This document shows, piece after piece, positions 31,308 through 39,099 of a DNA stretch of 64,000 nt. This DNA is from Actinocorallia herbida (lineage in GTDB: Bacteria; Actinomycetota; Actinomycetes; Streptosporangiales; Streptosporangiaceae): assembly GCF_003751225.1 (NCBI RefSeq), contig NZ_RJKE01000001.1, positions 6,076,001 to 6,140,000 of the forward strand. Reading direction: 5' to 3'. Within the stretch, counting starts at the first letter, position 1. Every line of letters starts with the position of its first letter. The notes under the pieces were generated by a model. That model did not search any database. It was given only the letters and a program-made list of their open reading frames with translations, and was not told the origin of the DNA. The position numbers and the translations under genes are program-made.

Positions 31308-31877
31308 TCAGGCGCCGGATTCGGGTGCGCACGCCAGCCCCATGCAGCGCAGGGCGCCCCGCAGCAGGGGCTCGCGCAGCTCAGCGATGTCGACGTCGGT
31401 GAACTTCAGCACCGCCGCGAGCATCCCGCCCTCCATCTGCGCGGCCTGGACACGGCGCTCGAACGGTGCGCCGGGCGGGACGAGGAGCGCCTGAACGCGG
31501 TCGGCGCTCTCGGCGAACCGCTCGGCTTCGGGGGCCCCGCCGAGCGAGCCGGCCAGGCTCAGGAAGAGGATCAGCCGCTCCCGGTGCTCCAGCGCCAGGT
31601 CGAGGAGGCGGGTGATCACCGTGATGTCGCGCTCGGGTCCGGCCGACAGCCCCTCCAGGTCCTCCAGTAGTTCCTCCGCCGCCAGGGCCGGGGGTTCCAT
31701 GGCGGCGACGAGCAGGGATTCCTTGGACTTGAAGTGGTAGAGGAGCGCCGCCTTGGAGTAGCCCATCTCTTCGGCGATCTGCTGGAGCTTCGTCGCCTCG
31801 TATCCCTGCCGGGCGAAGAGCCGGGCGGCCGTGGAGACGATCCCCTCGTTCAGTTGCGCTCTGGTGGGACGCTGCAT
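31308..31877 (-). CDS. TetR family regulator of the MMPL exporter
   Basis: The helix-turn-helix is RQGYEATKLQQIAEEMGYSK with AALLYHFKSKESLL (about 23-56). The 189-residue protein is upstream of and on the same strand as the MMPL gene, so it should repress its own operon. An inverted repeat TGACC-GACA-GGTCA lies 32 bases upstream of its start, of a type common to TetR repressors of efflux pumps (TGACN-type arms). Confidence 0.9.
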   Translation of the reverse strand: MQRPTRAQLNEGIVSTAARLFARQGYEATKLQQIAEEMGYSKAALLYHFKSKESLLVAAMEPPALAAEELLEDLEGLSAGPERDITVITRLLDLALEHRERLILFLSLAGSLGGAPEAERFAESADRVQALLVPPGAPFERRVQAAQMEGGMLAAVLKFTDVDIAELREPLLRGALRCMGLACAPESGA

Positions 31878-31908
31878 TTCGGACCCCTCTTACCCAACGG
31901 ACAGAATT

Positions 31909-31922
31909 TGACCGACAGGTCA
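31909..31922. promoter_or_regulatory. putative operator for the TetR-MMPL operon
   Basis: TGACC and GGTCA as a perfect 5-bp inverted repeat with a four-base spacer, just before the TetR start. Flanking bases (a second TGACTGTCTGGT-like half nearby on the other strand) suggest more than one site. Confidence 0.5.
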
Positions 31923-31995
31923 GTATTCAACCAGACAGTCAGCACGACCGGAGCGCAGAGGGCATCGGGGTGAGGAAGACCACGCCCAAAAAGAA

Positions 31996-32028
31996 CCGGC
32001 GGCCGGAGCAAGGTGCTCCGACCGCCGG
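31996..32028 (-). terminator. intrinsic terminator of the SDR gene at 32043
   Basis: On the minus strand a 14-bp stem with one G-T pair (arms 32015-32028 and 31996-32009, five-base loop) is followed by TTCTTTTT. This is a textbook rho-independent terminator placed 15 bases after the SDR stop. Confidence 0.85.
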
Positions 32029-32042
32029 GTCAGGGACGGCGT

Positions 32043-32723
32043 TCAGCCGAGGAAGACCGTCTCGGCCTGGTCGCGCTTGGCGTAGAGGTCCCAGTACAGA
32101 GGGGCGATCTCCTCGGCGGAGGCCGAGGGGAAGCCCGCAGGGCCGCCTTCGCCGATCCAGACGCCGATCGCGACGTGGGCGGCGTAGATGCCCGAGCCGG
32201 TGAGTTCGTTGTGCAGGTTCAGGACCCAGTTGCGCAGGGCGGCCGCCGCCGCGTTGACGTTGCCCAGCATCGGGATCGGGTTCACCGAACCGCCGCCGGT
32301 GGTGAACAGCAGGGTCCCCGCACCCGCCTCCCGCATCGCGGGCAGCACCGCCTGGGCTGCGGCCACCCCGCCGTACAGGTAGTACTCGATCTGGGACTGG
32401 AGGTTCTCCGGCGACGCGGCCGTCGGAGGCACCGGGGCCAGGGCCGGGTCCGACACCTGCGGGGCCGGCGAGTACTCCAGCACGTCGATCCCGCCGAACC
32501 GGTCCGCGGCCGCGGCGAGCGCGGCGGTGAGCGACGCCCGGTCCAGCACGTCCGCGGTGAACGCCGCCGCCGTGACGCCCTCCGCGCCCAACCGGGCGAC
32601 CAGGCCGTCCAGCTTCTCCTTGTTGCGCGCGACGAGCGCGACATCGAAGCCCTGGGCTCCGAACGTCCGGGCGATGGCCAGGCCCATACCGGGACCCGCG
32701 CCGACGATGGCGATCGTGGGCAT
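32043..32723 (-). CDS. SDR-like protein lacking the catalytic Tyr and Lys
   Basis: A 226-residue Rossmann protein that starts MPTIAIVGAGPGMGLAIART, a good NAD(P) site, but where the YxxxK motif belongs it has NVNAAAA (Asn157 and Ala161) and NNAG is replaced by EYSPAP. It therefore cannot work as a normal SDR; a binding, regulatory or altered-catalysis role is more likely. It is related to the protein at 45911-46714, which has lost the Lys too. Two copies of the 16-bp palindrome lie upstream, so it seems to belong to the redox regulon of modules A and B. Start 32723 precedes the palindromes. Confidence 0.85.
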   Translation of the reverse strand: MPTIAIVGAGPGMGLAIARTFGAQGFDVALVARNKEKLDGLVARLGAEGVTAAAFTADVLDRASLTAALAAAADRFGGIDVLEYSPAPQVSDPALAPVPPTAASPENLQSQIEYYLYGGVAAAQAVLPAMREAGAGTLLFTTGGGSVNPIPMLGNVNAAAAALRNWVLNLHNELTGSGIYAAHVAIGVWIGEGGPAGFPSASAEEIAPLYWDLYAKRDQAETVFLG

Positions 32724-32767
32724 AGTGCACTCCTTCGGGAAGCGGGGCCGCCCCGCGGCCCCAGAAA

Positions 32768-32819
32768 CGGAAAGGGCTTTCCGATTCAGCATAGCGACAG
32801 AATTGGACAGCCCTATCCG
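32768..32819. promoter_or_regulatory. pair of 16-bp palindromes upstream of the atypical SDR gene
   Basis: CGGAAAGGGCTTTCCG at 32768-32783 and TGGACAGCCCTATCCG at 32804-32819, 36 bases centre to centre. The pattern matches that at modules A and B. Confidence 0.7.
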
Positions 32820-33003
32820 ATTACCGCCTTGGCGGCGAGGAGCTGTCGCGGGCCGACCGCGTGATCTCTGATCCTTCAGCGCGCCGCACCACCCGTCGGA
32901 CGTCAGCGGCGCAAGGCCGCTTGCCGGGGACCCTGTGTGGGCTCGAGATGGCGCACATGCCCGTCGGCCTGCACGGTCGGGTGGTACGGCAGCGCTGTGT
33001 TGG

Positions 33004-33768
33004 TCAGCCGCCGATGGTGTGGCCGCCGTCGACGGGCAGGGCGATCCCAGTGATGTAGGAGGCCTTGTCGCTGGCCAGCCACAAGGCGGCCTGGGCCTGC
33101 TCGTCGGGTTCGGCGGCGCGGCCTACGGGTATGTGGTCCAGCACGGCGGCGGCCTGGTCGGGCACCTCGCTGGCCCAAGCGTCGATGCCGGGGGTACGGG
33201 TAATACCTGGAGCGACGGCGTTGACACGGATGCCGGTGCGGGCGTTCTCCAACGCGGCGGTCTTGGTCAGCCCGATGACACCCCACTTGGCGGACACGTA
33301 CGGCGACATCCCGAATTGACCCGTCATCCCGGCGGTGGATGCGATGTTCACGATCGCCCCGCCGCGACCCTGGGCCTGCATCTGAGTGATCTGGTGCTTC
33401 AGACCGAACATCACGCCGACGAGGTCGACCGACAGGACCTTGGTCCACCATTCGCCCTGCTGCTCGGTGACCGGGGCTACCGGCGCCGTCAGTCCGGCGT
33501 TGTTGACCGCCCAATCCAGCGCCCCATAACGGTCCACGACGGCGGCGACGAGCGTCCGCGCGTCCTCTTCGACGGAGGCGTCGGCGCGCAGGAACGACGC
33601 TGTGCCGCCCGCCGCGGTGATCAGATCGACGGTCTCAGTGCCGCCGGCCTCATTGATGTCCGACACGACGACCTTGGCGCCTTCGGCGGCGAACAAGAGC
33701 GCGATCGCCCGTCCGATACCCGCGGCTGCTCCGGTGACGAGCCCGGCTCTACCTTCCATCAGCTTCAT
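33004..33768 (-). CDS. SDR family oxidoreductase (glucose 1-dehydrogenase-like)
   Basis: Complete classical SDR: LVTGAAAGIGRAIALLFAAE at the N-terminus, VVVSDIN with the NAD-type Asp, NNAGLTA, IVNIASTAGMTG with the catalytic Ser, YVSAKWG with Tyr and Lys, and the C-terminal ALWLASDKASYITGIALPVD. The 254-residue length is normal. It is isolated between the SDR operator region and a decayed reductase fragment, with no obvious operon partner. The name of the group does not imply glucose as substrate. Confidence 0.9.
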   Translation of the reverse strand: MKLMEGRAGLVTGAAAGIGRAIALLFAAEGAKVVVSDINEAGGTETVDLITAAGGTASFLRADASVEEDARTLVAAVVDRYGALDWAVNNAGLTAPVAPVTEQQGEWWTKVLSVDLVGVMFGLKHQITQMQAQGRGGAIVNIASTAGMTGQFGMSPYVSAKWGVIGLTKTAALENARTGIRVNAVAPGITRTPGIDAWASEVPDQAAAVLDHIPVGRAAEPDEQAQAALWLASDKASYITGIALPVDGGHTIGG

Positions 33769-33877
33769 TTCTGACCTCCGAACAGTGGGGGGTGGTGGGT
33801 CGTTGCGACCACGGCAGGGCGGCCGCTCGCCAAGCGGTCCGGTGCTCCTCTGCGCCGAACCAGGGCCGGCGTCCTTG

Positions 33878-34035
33878 TCAGCGCTCCTCGGCCACCTCGA
33901 CGAGAACCTTGGCGTTGCGGGCCCGCGACCTGTGCCCGCCAGGCGTCGTCGGCCCGATCGAGCGGGTAGCGCGTCGAGGGCACCGCGATGTCGAACTCGC
34001 GGGCCAGTCCGAGAAGCCCGCGGTACGCACGTCGA
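33878..34035 (-). pseudogene. C-terminal relic of a medium-chain alcohol/quinone reductase
   Basis: Leftward translation gives EFDIAVPSTRYPLDRADDAW and, after a frame change, ARNAKVLVEVAEER and a stop at 33878. This is the usual last 50 residues of the zinc or quinone MDR family. The rest of the gene is missing. The stretch 33769-34204 contains no intact gene apart from this relic and the promoter described next. Confidence 0.65.
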
Positions 34036-34147
34036 TCAGCACCGCTCCCTCCTTTCGTCCGGCTCGTCCCACGTGGTCGGGACCTGGGCGGCGCCATGCC
34101 CGGGGATGACGAGAGCTCGCAACAGACCCACCTACAATGTGCCAAAT

Positions 34148-34175
34148 ATGACAGAATTAGTCTTTACTGTATAGA
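34148..34175 (+). promoter_or_regulatory. sigma-70-type promoter for the DUF35/thiolase pair
   Basis: ATGACA at 34148-34153 and TATAGA at 34170-34175 are separated by 16 bases, in a short AT-rich stretch. Transcription would start near 34182, which rules out the ATG at 34178 and supports the start at 34205. Confidence 0.55.
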
Positions 34176-34204
34176 ACATGAGAGACCGACCGATAGGAGA
34201 CGGC

Positions 34205-34642
34205 ATGACCCGCGCGGCCGGGGAACTCCCCCTCCCCCGAATCACCCCGGAGACCGGCTTCTTCTGGACGTCCGGTGCGGACGGGCATTTGCGCGTCCAG
34301 CGGTGTCCCGGCACGGGCCGCTGGATCCATCCGCCGCGTCCGGACAGCGGGCCGAAGGGCGAGTACACCCCGGTGCCGACGCCGGTCAGCGGCCGGGGCA
34401 CCGTCTTCAGCTACACCGTCAACCACCAGCCGTTCCTCCCCGCGATCGAGCCGCCCTACGTCGTCGCGATCGTGGAGCTGGACGAGCAGGAAGGACTCCA
34501 GCTCATGACGCGCCTGATCAACTGCGATCCGGAGGACGTGCGCATCGGGCAGCGCGTCCGTGTTGTGTTCGAGCGGCACGGCGAGGTCTTCCTCCCCCTC
34601 TTCGAGCCGGACACCGACGTGAACACCGGAGCCGCAGCGTGA
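34205..34642 (+). CDS. DUF35 OB-fold protein with a degenerate zinc ribbon
   Basis: A 145-residue acyl-CoA-associated OB-fold protein: FFWTSGADGHLRVQRCPGTG for the ribbon region, then FSYTVNHQPFLPAIEPPYVV and QRVRVVFERHGEVFLPLFEP in the OB fold. Only one of the four zinc cysteines remains (RCPGTGRW), whereas the copy at 11594 keeps all four, so this one probably binds no zinc. ATG 34205 follows AGGAG and agrees with the promoter at 34148. Its stop overlaps the GTG of the thiolase-like gene, so the two are made together as a complex. Confidence 0.85.
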   Translation: MTRAAGELPLPRITPETGFFWTSGADGHLRVQRCPGTGRWIHPPRPDSGPKGEYTPVPTPVSGRGTVFSYTVNHQPFLPAIEPPYVVAIVELDEQEGLQLMTRLINCDPEDVRIGQRVRVVFERHGEVFLPLFEPDTDVNTGAAA

Positions 34643-35820
34643 CGAAGTTCGAGTACGACACCGCCATCACCGGGATCGGCCGCTCCGACATCGGCCGCCG
34701 CCTCGGCCGCTCCGGACTCGACCTGACCGTCCAGGCGGCGCGGGCCGCCGTCTCCGACGCCGGCCTGACCATGGCCGATATCGACGGCCTCGTCGCGTGG
34801 CCCGGCGAGTACCCCGCCGCCCCCGGCTTCAACGGTCCAAGTCCCTGGCGGGTGAAGTCCGCCCTCGATCTGGAGCTGTCCTGGCACCTCGCCTGCCAGG
34901 AGGGGCCGAGCCAGTTCACCCCGGTGATGGCCGCGGCGATGGCCGTCTCCACCGGCATGGCCCGGCATGTCCTCGTCTACCGCACCACCGAGGAGGCCAC
35001 CGCGCAGGGCACCGGCAAACGGGTCCTCACCAACGGCGCCGACCAGGGCGGCGTCACCGGCTTTCTCCAGTGGCACCGGCCCTTCGGCGCGGTCTCGGCC
35101 GCGAACTGGCTCGCCCTGAACTACCAGCGCTATCTGCACGAGACCGGTTCCCGCCGCGAACAGGTCGGCTGGCTCGCGGTGAACGCGCGGCGGTTCGCCG
35201 CCGGCAACCCCGCCGCGATCTACACCGCGCCGCTGACGATCGACGACTACCTGGGCGCGCGGATGATCACCGACCCGTTCTGCCTCTACGACTGCGACGT
35301 CCCCGCCGACGGATCGGTCGCCCTGGTCGTCTCCGCCGCCGAGACAGCCGGCGACGCGCCGCAGGCCGTCGCGATCGAGGCCGTCGGCTCGGCCGTCTCG
35401 GCCAGGACCGAGTGGGACCAGTGGCGCCGTCCCACCCAGATGGCGGCGCAGGACGCCGCCCGGCACCTGTGGAGCCGGACGGACCTGAAACCGTCCGACG
35501 TCGACACCGCCCAGCTCTACGACGGGTTCACCTTCCTCACCCTGGTGTGGCTGGAGGCCCTGGGCTTCTGCGCCGAGGGCGAGGCGCCGGCGTTCGTCGA
35601 AGGAGGCCGGAACATCACCCTGGGCGGCGCGCTGCCGCTGAACACCAGCGGCGGCCAGCTCTCAGCAGGCCGCCTGCACGGGTGGGGGCACCTCTACGAG
35701 GCGTGCCTCCAGATCCGGGGTGAGGCCGGGGCCCGGCAGGTCGATGGCGCAGAGGTCGCCCTGGCCGCGGCGGGCGGCGGCCCGCACGGCGGCTGCCTGC
35801 TGCTCACCAAGCCGCGCTGA
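34639..35820 (+). CDS. SCP-x-type thiolase-like protein
   Basis: A 393-residue thiolase-superfamily protein: GIGRSDIGRRLGRSGLDLTV near the start, TDPFCLYDCDVPADGSVALV in the middle, and LPLNTSGGQLSAGRLHGWGH near the end. Like the protein at 12000 it lacks the classic thiolase nucleophile in the N-terminal half and belongs to the DUF35-dependent group, thought to cleave C-C bonds in beta-hydroxyacyl-CoA. GTG 34639 overlaps the DUF35 stop (GTGA). A hairpin terminator follows. Confidence 0.88.
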   Translation: MTKFEYDTAITGIGRSDIGRRLGRSGLDLTVQAARAAVSDAGLTMADIDGLVAWPGEYPAAPGFNGPSPWRVKSALDLELSWHLACQEGPSQFTPVMAAAMAVSTGMARHVLVYRTTEEATAQGTGKRVLTNGADQGGVTGFLQWHRPFGAVSAANWLALNYQRYLHETGSRREQVGWLAVNARRFAAGNPAAIYTAPLTIDDYLGARMITDPFCLYDCDVPADGSVALVVSAAETAGDAPQAVAIEAVGSAVSARTEWDQWRRPTQMAAQDAARHLWSRTDLKPSDVDTAQLYDGFTFLTLVWLEALGFCAEGEAPAFVEGGRNITLGGALPLNTSGGQLSAGRLHGWGHLYEACLQIRGEAGARQVDGAEVALAAAGGGPHGGCLLLTKPR

Positions 35821-35850
35821 GAGGGCACGAGCCCGCCGGATGTCCCTCCC

Positions 35851-35878
35851 GAGGGTGCCCGGCGGGCCGGGCACCCTC
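35851..35878. terminator. hairpin terminator between the thiolase-like and FAH genes
   Basis: GAGGGTGCCCGG at 35851-35862 pairs perfectly with 35867-35878 over a four-base loop. It lies between convergent genes. Confidence 0.75.
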
Positions 35879-35882
35879 CGGT

Positions 35883-36728
35883 TCAGCCCAGCACGCCGTG
35901 CTCGCCGACGGTGTTGCGCAGCACACCGATGCCCTCGATCTCCGTCTCCACGAGGTCTCCCGCCCGCAAAAATCGGCCGTCCTCCAAGCCGACCCCGCAG
36001 GTCGTCCCGGTGAGGACCACATCGCCGGGGACGAGCGAGATCCGGGGACGGAAGAAGCCGAGGATCTCCGGCACCCCCCACAGCATCCGGCGCGTCGTGT
36101 CCTCTTGGCGGACCTCTCCGTTCACCCTGCAGACGATCCGCAGATCGAGCTTCTCGGCCGGCGGGAACTCGTCGGCCGTGACGATCCACGGGCCGAACGG
36201 CGTGGACCGGTCGTTGGCCTTCATGCTCAGCAGGTCCGGCCCCTTGTCGCCCTTGCGGAACTCGCGCGCGCTCACGTCGTTGCCGACCGTGTAGCCGAGC
36301 AGCGCGGGCACGGGGTCGTTGGTGAGCGGCGAGACCGGGCTTCCGATGACCGCGGTGAGCTCCACCTCGTAGTCGAGCTCGCGCGTGATCGCCGGGTTGC
36401 GGATGACGTCGTCCGGGCCGATCACCGCGGTGACCGGCTTGAGGTAGGACGCCAGGTGGGTGGGCCGCTCGGTGCGGCCGAGCCGCTCAAGGTGGGACCA
36501 GTAGTTCGCCCCGACGCCAAGGATCTTCGCGGTCGGCTCGATGGGCGCGAGCAGGCGGACCCCGCGCAGGGCGACCGTCCCGGCCCCGGTCGGAAGATTC
36601 CGGAAGCCCGACGCGACGAAGTCCGGCGCCCACTCACCGATCGCGCCCCGGATCGGCCGGATACGGTCGTCGTCCTCCAGGAGCCCCCAGCGTGGGACAC
36701 CGCCGACCGCATAACGAACGATCTTCAT
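35883..36728 (-). CDS. fumarylacetoacetate hydrolase family protein
   Basis: A 281-residue FAH-family enzyme, which hydrolyses C-C bonds in beta-diketone-like products or decarboxylates/hydrates meta-cleavage products. ILGVGANYWSHLERLG, RELDYEVELTAVIG with the metal-binding Glu residues, GYTVGNDVSAREFRKGDKGP, MLWGVPEILGFFRPRISLVP and GDVVLTGTTCGVGLEDGRFL are the family blocks. ATG 36728 follows GGAGGAG; longer starts lie in decayed SDR sequence. In this island it could process a ring-cleavage product; the substrate is unknown. Confidence 0.9.
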   Translation of the reverse strand: MKIVRYAVGGVPRWGLLEDDDRIRPIRGAIGEWAPDFVASGFRNLPTGAGTVALRGVRLLAPIEPTAKILGVGANYWSHLERLGRTERPTHLASYLKPVTAVIGPDDVIRNPAITRELDYEVELTAVIGSPVSPLTNDPVPALLGYTVGNDVSAREFRKGDKGPDLLSMKANDRSTPFGPWIVTADEFPPAEKLDLRIVCRVNGEVRQEDTTRRMLWGVPEILGFFRPRISLVPGDVVLTGTTCGVGLEDGRFLRAGDLVETEIEGIGVLRNTVGEHGVLG

Positions 36729-36783
36729 CTGCTCCTCCAGGACGATCTCCGGCCCGTGGGCGCCGAACGCCTCGACGAGTACG

Positions 36784-37005
36784 TCATGTCGCGGACTCTC
36801 CTCGTGTGGGCAGGGCGCCTCGATCCGGGCGTGGGTAGGCGCCGCGCAGGCTGACGTCGAGAACCGGATCCCACTGCGCGTCGGTGATCTGCTCGGCCGG
36901 TGCGCGGGTCTCCACGCCCGCGACGTGGACAAGGGCGTCTAGACCGCCCAGTTCGGCCGCGACCCGCGCGAAGGCCTCCTCGACCTCCGCGCGGGACGCC
37001 ACATC
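36784..37005 (-). pseudogene. internal fragment of an SDR gene
   Basis: The translation DVASRAEVEEAFARVAAELG, then LDALVHVAGVETRAPAEQIT and WDPVLDVSLRGAY, is the central part of an SDR (equivalent of the NNAG region is HVAG). It begins at the very stop of the substrate-binding protein gene and ends before the catalytic Tyr-Lys. Both ends are missing, so it is a deletion scar. Confidence 0.68.
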
Positions 37006-38275
37006 AGTCCTCGGCGGGAGCGGCCGGGGCCGCGTAAAGCGGTCCGGCGTCGATCGCCTGGAAGTTCTTGAGCGAGGCGTCCGCGTCCGCGTCGGCGAGC
37101 AGTCCCCCGGTGGAGCAGATGTTCGGCGAGATCGCGGCCAGCGGGCTGTCGCACCGGATCTTGATGCCATGGCCCAGCGGGTAGTCCACGGCCGGGGCCG
37201 ACTTCAGGGCCGCGGCCACCGAGGCCGGTGTCACCTCGGTCGGTTCCGCGGCATTTACGGCCCGGACGAGGCTCAGCATCGCCTGGAAGGCGGTGAGGGA
37301 GCTGCCGTCGGTCTCCACGCCGCCGTACTCGGCGAAGATCCCCTGCATCAGGGCGTAGTCGGCGTCCGCCGGGTCGGTGCTGTAGGTCGAGACGAACTTC
37401 AGTTTCTCGATGCCCGGCAGCGCGCTCGCGGCGTTCTGGCCGAGGCATCGCGAGTCGAACAGCAGCGCGTCGGGGACCGCGAGGGTCTGGAACGCCTTGG
37501 CGGCCGTGGAGCAGAAGGTCGGGTCGCCCAGGACGAACCACTGCTGCGGGTTCTTGGTCCGCGCGGTCTGGACCTGCGGGGTCATGTCGGCTGTGCCCGG
37601 CGGGACCAGCACCACGTCGAGCTGCACCCCGGCGTTGCCGAAGATCATGGGCGCGATCTGCTTGGCGGGCGCGGCGCTGCCGGGGACGTCGATGACCACG
37701 ATCGCGGCCCGCTTGTACCCCTGCTGCTTCGCGTGCTGGGCGGGAGTACCGAACACCGACAGCGGGTTACCGAAGATGAAGACGTTCTCGGCCCGCAGAG
37801 CCTGCTGTTCCGCCAGCAGGTTGGCCGCGAACGGGATCCCGGCCGTGCCCAGCTGCTGGATCACCGGGGAGGGTTGGCCGGGCGAGCTGCCGACGACCGC
37901 CACGACGCCGTCGCGCACGAACTTGCTGCCGCAGGCCTGGGCACCCGAGGGCGTGCCCTTGATCTGGCAGGGCACCAGCTCGATCCGGTGCCCCGCCAGG
38001 CCGCCCAGGTAGGCGTTGGCGTAGTCCGAGACGGCCTTGGCCGACCGTTCCTCGTTGGTGGTATCGAGGGCGGCGCTCTGGCCCTCGTTGACGTAGCCGA
38101 TCTTGATCGGGGCGCCCGTCGCCGCGTTGGGGGCGCCGAAGTCGAACGGTGCGGCGGGGGTGTCGGCCGTGCCGTCGGCGGTGCCGGCGTCCGCACCGCA
38201 CGCGGCGGTCAGGGCCAGGGCCAGCAGCGCGGCGGCGGCCACGGCCACGCGTCCTGCTCGGGGGGTGGTTCTCAT
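37004..38275 (-). CDS. branched-chain-type ABC transporter substrate-binding lipoprotein
   Basis: The signal peptide with lipobox ALALTAACGAD (Cys about 26) makes it a lipid-anchored extracellular receptor. The mature part is a type I periplasmic-binding fold (Peripla_BP_6): IKIGYVNEGQSAALD, VVAVVGSSPGQPSPVI, GYKRAAIVVIDVPGSAA and ADYALMQGIFAEYGGVETDG. Length (423 residues) is normal. Its ATG overlaps the stop of the ATPase gene by one base (TGATG). It is the receptor of the Liv-type transporter encoded upstream; in this catabolic setting it probably binds an aromatic or organic acid rather than an amino acid, which is inference. Confidence 0.92.
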   Translation of the reverse strand: MRTTPRAGRVAVAAAALLALALTAACGADAGTADGTADTPAAPFDFGAPNAATGAPIKIGYVNEGQSAALDTTNEERSAKAVSDYANAYLGGLAGHRIELVPCQIKGTPSGAQACGSKFVRDGVVAVVGSSPGQPSPVIQQLGTAGIPFAANLLAEQQALRAENVFIFGNPLSVFGTPAQHAKQQGYKRAAIVVIDVPGSAAPAKQIAPMIFGNAGVQLDVVLVPPGTADMTPQVQTARTKNPQQWFVLGDPTFCSTAAKAFQTLAVPDALLFDSRCLGQNAASALPGIEKLKFVSTYSTDPADADYALMQGIFAEYGGVETDGSSLTAFQAMLSLVRAVNAAEPTEVTPASVAAALKSAPAVDYPLGHGIKIRCDSPLAAISPNICSTGGLLADADADASLKNFQAIDAGPLYAAPAAPAED

Positions 38276-39099
38276 CAGACGGTCCCGTCTTCTTGTCGTT
38301 GCGCCGGGGCAGGGCTGCCCGGCGGTTCGTGCCCGCTGCCCGCGCCGCCATCCCCGAGATAGGCGGCTTCGAGAGCGGAGGGGGCGGCCGCGAGGTCGCG
38401 GGCCGTACCGCGGAGCGCGACGGCTCCGCGGACGAGGACGAGAGCCTCATCGGCTACCTCGAGGGCGAGCCGGACATGCTGCTCGACGAGGACCACGGCC
38501 ACGCCGGTCTCGTCGGCGATGCGCCGGACGATCGGGAGCAGCCCTTCGACGATCACGGGCGCCAGGCCCATGCTCATCTCGTCGATCAGCAGGGCTTTGG
38601 GATCCTGCACGAGCCCACGGGCCATGGCGAGCATCTGCTGCTCACCGCCGGACAGCGAGCCGACAGCCCGGTCCGCGCACCGGGCCAGGGCCGGGAAGAG
38701 GTCCAAGACGTCGTCGAACGTCAGGGCCGCGTCCCGGCGCCGGGCTATCTCGATGTTCTGCCGGACGGTGAGGCCGGTGAACAGCGCGCGGTCGTCCGGT
38801 ACCAGCACTAGTCCGGCGCGGTTGACCACCGCGGGCCGCCCGGTCGGCAGCTCGGTGCCCGCGAGCCGCACGGAGCCCCCTTGGCGGGGCAGCAGGCCCG
38901 CGAGCGTCATCAGCAGGGTCGTCTTGCCCGCGCCGTTCGGCCCGAGCACCCCGAGGACGGTCCCCCGATGCACCTCCAGATCCAGCGAGCGGATCACCCG
39001 AACGGGACCATGGCCCGCGCCGAGTCCCATCGCTGCGAGCACCGGCGTGCGGATCCCGGTGCCCGGCCGCGACTGCGCGGTGGCGGTGACGTCGTTCAT
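38275..39099 (-). CDS. LivF-type ABC transporter ATPase
   Basis: A 274-residue nucleotide-binding subunit with Walker A GVLGPNGAGKTT (about 50-61), signature LSGGEQQMLAMARGLVQDP, Walker B ALLIDEMSMGLAP and the switch His in VVLVEQHVRLALE. MSMGLAP is the LivF-type reading. ATG 39099 overlaps the stop of the fused LivHMG gene (ATGA). It would pair with the ATPase domain fused in that neighbour. Confidence 0.92.
   Translation of the reverse strand: MNDVTATAQSRPGTGIRTPVLAAMGLGAGHGPVRVIRSLDLEVHRGTVLGVLGPNGAGKTTLLMTLAGLLPRQGGSVRLAGTELPTGRPAVVNRAGLVLVPDDRALFTGLTVRQNIEIARRRDAALTFDDVLDLFPALARCADRAVGSLSGGEQQMLAMARGLVQDPKALLIDEMSMGLAPVIVEGLLPIVRRIADETGVAVVLVEQHVRLALEVADEALVLVRGAVALRGTARDLAAAPSALEAAYLGDGGAGSGHEPPGSPAPAQRQEDGTV

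Noticed and set aside
28854-31670. Very long open frame of more than 900 codons opposite the MMPL and TetR genes
   Set aside because: It is highly charged low-complexity (Asp, Arg, Gly, His), antisense to genes with clear domains, and has no motif; it is a GC-skew shadow.
33988-34638. Long N-terminal extension of the thiolase-like gene
   Set aside because: It would cover a decayed reductase, a promoter and the whole DUF35 gene in another frame; GTG 34639 with the GTGA overlap is the better start.
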